Origin: an uncultured Clostridia bacterium
GTDB taxonomy: Bacteria > Bacillota > Clostridia > Christensenellales > CAG-917
DNA: 13,041 bases
Assembly: GCA_947589635.1 (NCBI GenBank)
Contig: CANQCC010000030.1
Span: forward strand, 1-13,041
Direction of reading: 5' to 3'
Positions 7,497 to 13,041 of the stretch are shown here, one piece after another. The notes beneath the pieces were generated by a model. The model ran no database searches. It saw only the letters and a program-made list of their open reading frames with translations, and had not been told where the DNA came from. How positions within the stretch are numbered: the stretch's first letter is position 1; every line of letters starts with the position of its first letter. A program made the position numbers and the translations under genes.

Positions 7497-7545
7497 GCTT
7501 TTTTGCCCCCATAACAAATTAGTTTTGCGGCGCCGTTTTGCCTCG

Positions 7546-7582
7546 ATAAAAAGAAGTCGGAAGAAAAACCTTCCGACTTCTT
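7546..7582 (-). terminator. Rho-independent terminator of the aminopeptidase gene
   Basis: A perfect 13-bp stem pairs AAGAAGTCGGAAG (7551-7563) with CTTCCGACTTCTT (7570-7582) across a 6-base loop. On the minus strand the stem runs straight into Ts (CTTCTTTTTAT), as expected for an intrinsic terminator 39 bases after the aminopeptidase stop. It insulates the secretion-like operon from aminopeptidase transcription. Confidence 0.88.
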
Positions 7583-7620
7583 GTTTTCGATATTCTAATC
7601 GAGTTAATTTTGTTCTTGCC

Positions 7621-8982
7621 TCACTTGACAAACGCGGAAAAAGCGAGGTGGGCGCTATATATATCCGCCTTGGATATAAGCTCGTAGGGGGAGTGCATGG
7701 ACAGCACGGGCACGCCCATATCCACCGTGTCTATGTTGTTGTTGGCGATATATTTTGCGACTGTGCCGCCGCCGCCGAGGTCCACTCTGCCAAGCTCGCT
7801 CGTCTGCCAGATGACGCCCGCATTCGCAAACACGTCGCGGAGATATCCGACGTATTCCGCGGAGGCGTCGTTGGAGCCGCTCTTTCCTCTTGCGCCCGTA
7901 AACTTGTTCATCGCGACGCCGTGGTGCACATAGCCCGCGTTCATCTCCTCGAAGGCGGAGGCGTAGGCGGGGTCGTAGCCCGCGGTCACGTCCGCGCTGA
8001 GGCACTTGGATTTTTGTCTTAGCACGGCGGGATTTACGCCGTAGCTTGCCGCGATCGCGTCAAGAATGTCGCGGATGAGTATGCACTGCATGCCGGTATT
8101 GCCCTCGCTGCCTATCTCCTCTTTGTCGGCGAGGATGGTCAGCACGGTCTGCTCCGTTTCAGTCTCGAGCGTTGCGGTGATCTCGGGATAGGCGCACACT
8201 CTGTCGTCGTGTCCGTAACCCGCCACATACGCGCGGTCGAAACCGACGTCGTGCGCCTTGTATGCGGGGACCGCCTCCAGCTCCGCGCTGAGAAGGTCCT
8301 CCTCGCAAATGCCGTACGAGTCGTGCAAAATGTTAAGCACGCCCTTCTTCACGGCGTTCTTTTCCTCTCCGCGCACGGGGACGCCGCCCACGACGAGGTT
8401 GAGATTTTCCGCGCTGAAACCGTCGCCTATCGTGCCCTTGTTCAGCTCCTGAGAGAGGTGCGGAAGAAGATCGGTGATGTAAAACACGGGATCGGAGTCG
8501 TTTTCGCCTATCGCGATGTTCACCTTCTTGCCGCCCTTAAGCACGACGACGCCGTGCAGGGCGAGAGGTATCGTAAGCCAATGATATTTTTTGATGCCGC
8601 CATAATAGTGCGTCTTGAGATACGCTATGTCGGATTTTTCATACAGCGGCACCTGCTTCAGGTCGAGACGAGGGCTATCCACGTGCGCGACAAGTATCCT
8701 GACGCCGTTTTCGGCGAGGTTCGCGCTGCCCGCGCGGATTATAAACAAGGCCTTGCCGCGATTTGAAAGATACAGCTTGTCGCCCTTTCTTATCTTGTCG
8801 CCGAGTTCGTAGGGTTTATATCCCTCTTTTTCAAGCATGGCGATAGTCTCTTTCACGGTCTCGCGCTCCGTCTTGCCGGCGTTGAGAAAGCGCTTGTAGC
8901 CCTCCGAATACGCCATGATGGCGTTCGTCATTTCGGCGTCCGCCACGGAATAGATGTTTGTTCTCTTGTAAGTCAGATCCAT
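7621..8982 (-). CDS. apeA: M18 family zinc aminopeptidase (aminopeptidase 1 type)
   Basis: This 453-residue cytosolic metallopeptidase removes N-terminal residues from peptides, by family knowledge using two metal ions. The expected ligands and catalytic residues are visible: H100 in VAHVDSPR, D259/D260 in GHDDR, E288/E289 in DKEEIGSEGNTGM, D331 in SADV and H430 in SMHSPYE. The KEEIGSxGNTGM form points to the clostridial aminopeptidase 1 subgroup rather than the ApeB subgroup. Length is normal and no motif is broken. An in-frame ATG at 9018 would add 12 residues, but 8982 is preferred: it follows GCGAGGT at proper spacing, begins with family-like MDLTYKR, and 9018 would lie upstream of the predicted transcription start near 9010. 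It is a single-gene transcript, divergent from the oxidoreductase, with its own promoter and terminator. Its likely job is peptide turnover. Confidence 0.95.
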   Translation of the reverse strand: MDLTYKRTNIYSVADAEMTNAIMAYSEGYKRFLNAGKTERETVKETIAMLEKEGYKPYELGDKIRKGDKLYLSNRGKALFIIRAGSANLAENGVRILVAHVDSPRLDLKQVPLYEKSDIAYLKTHYYGGIKKYHWLTIPLALHGVVVLKGGKKVNIAIGENDSDPVFYITDLLPHLSQELNKGTIGDGFSAENLNLVVGGVPVRGEEKNAVKKGVLNILHDSYGICEEDLLSAELEAVPAYKAHDVGFDRAYVAGYGHDDRVCAYPEITATLETETEQTVLTILADKEEIGSEGNTGMQCILIRDILDAIAASYGVNPAVLRQKSKCLSADVTAGYDPAYASAFEEMNAGYVHHGVAMNKFTGARGKSGSNDASAEYVGYLRDVFANAGVIWQTSELGRVDLGGGGTVAKYIANNNIDTVDMGVPVLSMHSPYELISKADIYSAHLAFSAFVK

Positions 8983-9016
8983 ATATACCTCGCAAAAATT
9001 TTTTCGCTTATGTATC

Positions 9017-9044
9017 ATTATATCACCCCGCCCGAAAAAAGCAA
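9017..9044 (-). promoter_or_regulatory. Extended -10 promoter of the aminopeptidase gene
   Basis: On the minus strand TTGCTT (9039-9044) is followed after 16 bases by a perfect TATAAT (9017-9022), preceded by TG one base upstream, the extended -10 form. Transcription would begin near 9010, giving a leader of about 28 bases and favouring the 8982 start codon. The spacer is G-rich. Confidence 0.65.
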
Positions 9045-9150
9045 CAAAATTGCAAAGCGCTACGCTTTTTCAAGGCTGTTAAAAATTTCGCGACCGCCCC
9101 GAAGTATGCAAAATTTTGAAGGATCCCTCATCTTTTTTTGGACGTTTTTA

Positions 9151-9179
9151 TTGACTTGATAATCGGATATAGTTATAAT
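9151..9179 (+). promoter_or_regulatory. nifJ: Strong sigma-A-type promoter of the pyruvate:ferredoxin oxidoreductase gene
   Basis: TTGACT (9151-9156) and a perfect TATAAT (9174-9179) are separated by the ideal 17 bases. The start point would be near 9186, leaving a leader of about 56 bases. The near-consensus boxes fit a highly expressed central-metabolism gene. Confidence 0.82.
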
Positions 9180-9184
9180 AACTA

Positions 9185-9206
9185 TAAGTGCGCGTGCGCG
9201 CGCTTA
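9185..9206 (+). promoter_or_regulatory. GC-rich hairpin at the 5' end of the oxidoreductase mRNA
   Basis: TAAGTGCGCG (9185-9194) can pair with CGCGCGCTTA (9197-9206), with one G-U pair, leaving a very small loop (4 bases if the innermost pair opens). It lies exactly where the transcript should begin. Hairpins at the extreme 5' end can protect mRNA from 5' decay, and no T-run follows, so it is not a terminator. The role is inferred. Confidence 0.45.
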
Positions 9207-9241
9207 GGATAACGATAATTATTTGGAGGGTTATTCCGATT

Positions 9242-12200
9242 ATGAAAAAAATGACAATCGACGGCAACACCGCTGCGGCGCATATCGCGTACGCTTTCAG
9301 CGACGTTGCGGCCATCTACCCCATCACTCCTTCCTCCCCCATGGCGGAAAATTGCGACGACTGGGCGGGACAGGGCAGAAAAAACATCTTCGGCAACGTG
9401 CTGAGGATAGCCGAGATGCAGTCCGAAGCGGGCGCCGCGGGCGCTGTGCACGGATCTTTGGCTGCGGGCGCGCTTACAAGCACCTTTACGGCAAGCCAAG
9501 GTCTGCTTCTGATGATCCCCAACATGTATAAGATCGCGGGCGAATTGCTGCCCAGCGTCTTCCACGTCTCCGCAAGAAGCGTCGCGGGACATGCGCTCAA
9601 CATATTCGGCGACCATTCCGACGTTATGGCATGCCGCCAGACGGGCTTTGCGATGCTCGCCTCCAACAGTGTGCAGGAAGTTATGGACCTTGCTCTTGTC
9701 GCGCACCTCAGCACGATAGAATCAAGCGTGCCCTTCCTCAGCTTCTTCGACGGTTTCCGCACCTCGCACGAAGTGGACAAGATAGACGTCATCGACTATG
9801 ATGAGATAAAGGGCCTCGTAAACTTCAAAAAGATAGCGGAATTCCGCGCCCGCGCGCTCAATCCGGAGCATCCTCATCAGCAGGGCACGGCGCAAAACCC
9901 CGACATCTACTTCCAGAACAGGGAGGCTTCAAACAAGTTCTATGACGCGGTTCCCGCAATAGTACAGGCGGAGATGGACAAAGTCGGCGCTCTTACCGGC
10001 AGAAAATATCATCTTGTCGACTACTATGGCGCAAAGGACGCGGACAGAGTCATCGCCATCATGGGCAGCGGCGCGGAGGCGGTCGAGGAGACCGTGGATT
10101 ATCTCAACGCGCGCGGACAAAAAGTCGGCCTCATCAAGGTCAGACTTTATCGTCCCTTCCCCGCGGAAGCGCTCGTCAAAGCGATCCCCTCTTCCTGCAA
10201 AGTGCTCACCGTGCTCGACCGCACCAAGGAGCCGGGCGCTCAGGGCGAACCTCTTTATCTTGACATCGTCTCCGCACTCAACGAATACGGCAGAAAGCTC
10301 ACCGTGCTCGCGGGCAGATACGGCCTCGGCAGCAAGGAGTTCAATCCTTCCATGGTCAACGCCGTCTACGAGAACATGGCGGGCGAAAAGAAGGATCGCT
10401 TTACGGTCGGCATAACCGACGACGTCACCTATCACTCTCTTGAGATCAAGGAGAAGATCGACGCCGCGGACGCAAGCGCGATAAGCTGCAAGTTCTACGG
10501 CCTCGGCAGCGACGGCACGGTCGGCGCAAACAAAAACTCCATCAAGATCATAGGCGACCACACCGAAAAGTACGCGCAGGCATATTTCGCATACGATTCA
10601 AAGAAGTCCGGCGGCATCACGATTTCTCACCTGCGTTTCTCAAATAAGCCCATACGCAGCACCTACCTCATCGACCAGGCGGACTTTGTGGCTTGCCATA
10701 ACGAGTCTTACGTGCTTCGTTACGACATGCTTTCCGACCTCAAGGAGGGCGGCATCTTCCTGCTCAACTCGCAATGGGCGCCCGAAGAGATGGACAGCAA
10801 ACTTCCCGCAAGCATGAAGAACATGATCGCAAGAAAGCACATCAGGTTCTACACCCTCGACGGCCTCAAGGTCATCACCGAGATCGGCGCGAAGAAGGGC
10901 GTCAACACAGTCATGCAGGCCGCGTTCTTCAAGCTCGCAAACGTCATCCCCTACGAGGACGCGGAGCGCTATATGAAGGAGATGATAAAGAAGTCCTACG
11001 GCAAGAAGGGCGACGCGATCGTCGCGATGAACTACGCTTGCGTGGACAAGGCGATAGAAGGCTTGAAAGAGGTCAAATATCCCGAAAGCTGGGCGACCAC
11101 GACAAACGGAGCCGCGCCTCTTGAAGTGCCTCAGGACGAATATTTCAAGGCGTTTATCGCGCCCATCACCGCGCAGGAAGGCGACAAACTTCCCGTCTCC
11201 GCTTTCAATCCTAGAGGCATCGTCCCCACCGGCACGACAAAGTTTGAAAAGCGCGGCATAGCGGTCAACGTTCCCGAGTGGATAATGGACAAGTGCATCC
11301 AGTGCAACCAGTGCTCGCTTGTCTGCCCGCACGCGACGATACGCCCCGTGCTTGCGACTCCCGAAGAGCTTGCGGACAAGCCCGAAGGCTTTGAAACAAA
11401 GCCCGCTACCGGATTCAGCGGCTATCAATTCCGCGTTCAGGTCAGCCCCTATGACTGCACGGGTTGCTCCAATTGCGTGGCGGTCTGCCCTGTCAAGGAC
11501 AAGGCGCTCAGGATGATCCCGCTTGACGAATCTATCGCCAAAGAGGCCAAGAATTGGGAATATGTCGAGAATATGAAGGAGACTTCCGCTCAGTTGAAGA
11601 CCGTCAACGTCAAGAACAGTCAGTTCAAAAAGCCGTTGTTCGAGTTCTCCGGCGCATGTGCAGGCTGCGGCGAGACGCCTTACGTCAAACTTATGACTCA
11701 ACTCTTCGGCGACAGAATGTTGGTCGCAAACGCAACGGGTTGCTCGTCGATATACGGCGGCAGCGCGCCTACCTGCCCCTACACCGTCAACGACAAGGGC
11801 CACGGCCCCGCATGGGCAAACAGCTTGTTCGAGGACAATGCGGAGTTTGGATACGGCATGCACCTCGCATACGCGACAAGGCGCAATGTGCTTACAAATC
11901 AGATAAAAGAATTGCTCTCCATCGGCGTTTCGGACGAAATGACGGCGGCATTGAACGGCTGGCTTGAAAACAAGGACGACGCCGCGGGTTCCGAGGCGGC
12001 AAGCGAGGCCATCCTCTCCCTTATCGACGCGGAGCAAAAGAAGGCCAACGGCGCTGCGCTCGAGTTGCTTAAGAACATCGAAGCGATGAAAGACTGCCTC
12101 GTCAAGAAGTCCATCTGGATCGTCGGCGGCGACGGCTGGGCATACGACATCGGCTATAACGGCGTCGACCATGTGCTCGCAAGCGGCGAGGACGTTAACA

Positions 12201-12763
12201 TCCTCGTGCTTGACACCGAAGTCTACTCCAACACAGGCGGACAGGCGTCCAAGTCCACGCCTACCGGCGCGATCGCAAAGTTTGCCGCAACCGGCAAGCG
12301 CACAAAGAAAAAGGACCTCGCCCTGCTTGCAATGGACTATGGCTATGTGTACGTCGCGCAGGTCTCCATGGGCGCAAATATGAACCAGGTCGTCAAGGCG
12401 TTTGCCGAGGCCGAAGCATATCACGGCCCGTCCATCATCATCGCCTACGCGCCTTGCATCAACCACGGCATCAAGGGCGGCATGGACAACTCCCAGATGG
12501 AGATGAAGAAAGCCGTAGAGTGCGGTTATTGGCAGCTGTTCCGCTTCAACCCCGAGCTTGTCGGCAGCGAAGCAGGTCCTCTCGCCATCGACAGCAAGGA
12601 GCCTACCGGCAACTATCAGGAGTTCTTGATGAACGAGACCCGCTATGCCTCTCTCGCCAAGATGAACCCCGACGCCGCGCAGTCCCTCTTCGCCAAGAAC
12701 GAACAGGATGCCGCGGAGAAGAGGGCGTTCTATATTAAGAAGGCCTCCTCTTACAAAGCGTAA
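9242..12763 (+). CDS. nifJ: Pyruvate:ferredoxin (flavodoxin) oxidoreductase, single-chain homodimeric type
   Basis: This 1173-residue enzyme converts pyruvate and CoA to acetyl-CoA and CO2, passing electrons to ferredoxin in the cytosol. The start at 9242 follows GGAGGG and gives the family-like MKKMTIDGNTAA; an in-frame ATG at 9188 lies within the leader hairpin at the predicted mRNA 5' end and is rejected. Residues T29 (YPITPSS), E62, R112 and N997 (YSNTGGQ) match known pyruvate and thiamine diphosphate site residues of the Desulfovibrio africanus enzyme. Two 4Fe-4S motifs are intact: C685, C688, C691, C695 and C739, C742, C745, C749. The proximal-cluster ligands are C806, C809, C834 and C1072. 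The thiamine diphosphate motif is GDGW (963-966). Length is standard and nothing is disrupted. It is transcribed alone from a strong promoter. Ferredoxin made by it could feed hydrogenase or other acceptors not seen here. Confidence 0.98.
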   Translation: MKKMTIDGNTAAAHIAYAFSDVAAIYPITPSSPMAENCDDWAGQGRKNIFGNVLRIAEMQSEAGAAGAVHGSLAAGALTSTFTASQGLLLMIPNMYKIAGELLPSVFHVSARSVAGHALNIFGDHSDVMACRQTGFAMLASNSVQEVMDLALVAHLSTIESSVPFLSFFDGFRTSHEVDKIDVIDYDEIKGLVNFKKIAEFRARALNPEHPHQQGTAQNPDIYFQNREASNKFYDAVPAIVQAEMDKVGALTGRKYHLVDYYGAKDADRVIAIMGSGAEAVEETVDYLNARGQKVGLIKVRLYRPFPAEALVKAIPSSCKVLTVLDRTKEPGAQGEPLYLDIVSALNEYGRKLTVLAGRYGLGSKEFNPSMVNAVYENMAGEKKDRFTVGITDDVTYHSLEIKEKIDAADASAISCKFYGLGSDGTVGANKNSIKIIGDHTEKYAQAYFAYDSKKSGGITISHLRFSNKPIRSTYLIDQADFVACHNESYVLRYDMLSDLKEGGIFLLNSQWAPEEMDSKLPASMKNMIARKHIRFYTLDGLKVITEIGAKKGVNTVMQAAFFKLANVIPYEDAERYMKEMIKKSYGKKGDAIVAMNYACVDKAIEGLKEVKYPESWATTTNGAAPLEVPQDEYFKAFIAPITAQEGDKLPVSAFNPRGIVPTGTTKFEKRGIAVNVPEWIMDKCIQCNQCSLVCPHATIRPVLATPEELADKPEGFETKPATGFSGYQFRVQVSPYDCTGCSNCVAVCPVKDKALRMIPLDESIAKEAKNWEYVENMKETSAQLKTVNVKNSQFKKPLFEFSGACAGCGETPYVKLMTQLFGDRMLVANATGCSSIYGGSAPTCPYTVNDKGHGPAWANSLFEDNAEFGYGMHLAYATRRNVLTNQIKELLSIGVSDEMTAALNGWLENKDDAAGSEAASEAILSLIDAEQKKANGAALELLKNIEAMKDCLVKKSIWIVGGDGWAYDIGYNGVDHVLASGEDVNILVLDTEVYSNTGGQASKSTPTGAIAKFAATGKRTKKKDLALLAMDYGYVYVAQVSMGANMNQVVKAFAEAEAYHGPSIIIAYAPCINHGIKGGMDNSQMEMKKAVECGYWQLFRFNPELVGSEAGPLAIDSKEPTGNYQEFLMNETRYASLAKMNPDAAQSLFAKNEQDAAEKRAFYIKKASSYKA

Positions 12764-12886
12764 AACCGTCTGTACGGGCGATATACTTCGTCAAAACCCA
12801 TTTTGCTCAGGTCACGTACGATAAAGTACGCTCGACCCACGCAAAATGGGTTTTTCCTTGTCTCTCATCCCGTACAGACGGTTTTA
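12761..12886. repeat. Nested palindromic intergenic element (complete copy)
   Basis: A perfect 18-bp outer inverted repeat pairs TAAAACCGTCTGTACGGG (12761-12778) with its complement at 12869-12886. Inside, AAAACCCATTTTGC (12793-12806) pairs perfectly with 12841-12854. Further in, GGTC/GACC (12810-12813 and 12834-12837) enclose CGTAC-GATAAA-GTACG (12815-12830). The three nested perfect or near-perfect stems are far beyond chance and suggest a palindromic repeat of the REP or MITE kind. The left arm contains the TAA stop of the oxidoreductase. No coding potential is seen. Confidence 0.85.
12793..12858 (+). terminator. Probable terminator of the oxidoreductase gene, within the palindromic element
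   Basis: The 14-bp stem 12793-12806 / 12841-12854 ends in GGGTTTTTCC on the plus strand, giving a short T-run 30 bases downstream of the stop codon. The large loop is itself a hairpin. The T-run is partly within the stem, so termination may be moderate, and the opposite strand also ends in four Ts. Confidence 0.55.
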
Positions 12887-12893
12887 CACAAAT

Positions 12894-12914
12894 CAAAGTT
12901 AGCGAATAGCTTTG
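12894..12914. repeat. Small hairpin with GCGAA loop between repeat copies
   Basis: CAAAGTTA (12894-12901) pairs with TAGCTTTG (12907-12914), with one G-U pair on the plus strand, around the loop GCGAA. It separates the complete palindromic element from the next repeat arm and may belong to a larger array. Confidence 0.45.
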
Positions 12915-12928
12915 TCAGCGCTCTTCAT

Positions 12929-12945
12929 CCCGTACAGACGGTTTT
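12929..12945 (+). repeat. Isolated copy of the outer arm
   Basis: CCCGTACAGACGGTTTT occurs here in the same orientation as at 12869-12885 and, up to the window end, at 13027-13041. The shared block begins four bases earlier with TCAT in all three. It stands alone here without an opposite arm close by. Confidence 0.8.
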
Positions 12946-12958
12946 TATGTTATCTAAG

Positions 12959-13041
12959 TTTTGTTCAGGTCACGTACGATAAAGTACGCTCGACCCACGC
13001 AAAATGGGTTTTTCCTTGTCTCTCATCCCGTACAGACGGTT
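12959..13041 (+). repeat. Second, left-truncated direct copy of the palindromic element, cut by the window edge
   Basis: These 83 bases repeat 12801-12883 with a single difference (C12806 is T12964), an offset of 158 bases. The inner CGTAC-GATAAA-GTACG hairpin, the GCAAAATGGG arm and the outer arm are kept. The left half of the middle stem (AAAACCCA) is replaced by unrelated sequence and only TTTTG remains, so this copy cannot form the full structure. The near-perfect identity indicates recent duplication or active homogenisation. Confidence 0.88.

Noticed and set aside
9052..9071. Hairpin AAAGCG-CTA-CGCTTTTT as a terminator
   Set aside because: The stem is only about six pairs and no gene ends upstream on that strand; it lies between divergent promoters, so a terminator role is unsupported.
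10640..12466. Open frame of 608 codons on the minus strand
   Set aside because: It is antisense to the oxidoreductase cofactor-binding domains; its composition (many Val, Arg, Asp, His) is typical of a reverse-strand shadow frame.
12761..13041. CRISPR array
   Set aside because: Repeat copies are in mixed orientation, spaced unevenly (60 and 98 bases between the direct copies), and the intervening sequence is itself repeated and palindromic.

Overview
The window looks like chromosomal DNA of an anaerobic, probably uncultured Firmicute of the Clostridia type. This is inferred from a full-length pyruvate:ferredoxin oxidoreductase, a clostridial-type M18 aminopeptidase, strong purine-rich ribosome binding sites, sigma-A-like promoters and a Gram-positive type VII-secretion-like locus. 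Coding DNA is moderately GC-rich, promoters are AT-rich, and the standard genetic code fits. I cannot name a species.

Bases 1-7373 (minus strand) form one tight operon of eight genes that continues past the left edge. In transcription order it holds: a 1254-residue FtsK/EssC-like ATPase; four small helical WXG100-like proteins in a row; a 374-residue coiled-coil protein with a cysteine cluster; a fifth small helical protein; and a three-helix membrane protein with an extracellular, InlB-repeat-like C-terminus, cut by the window edge. Gaps are 1 to 22 bases. A consensus promoter at 7467-7496, with a 12-bp palindrome between its -35 and -10 boxes, drives the operon. This is the most unusual part of the window: a type VII-like set whose ATPase has no membrane segment or FHA domain and only one intact P-loop among three ATPase-like modules, combined with five divergent small partners.

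Bases 7551-9044 hold a monocistronic M18 aminopeptidase gene on the minus strand, with its own extended -10 promoter and a clear intrinsic terminator that separates it from the secretion-like operon.

Bases 9151-12763 (plus strand) hold the promoter, leader hairpin and complete gene for pyruvate:ferredoxin oxidoreductase, divergent from the aminopeptidase. All active-site and iron-sulfur cysteines that can be checked by eye are present.

Bases 12761-13041 contain no gene. They hold a nested palindromic element and a second, partial direct copy that runs off the right edge. Its outer arm includes the oxidoreductase stop codon, and its inner hairpin probably terminates that transcript. The metabolic genes appear to be ordinary housekeeping neighbours and show no functional link to the secretion-like operon.
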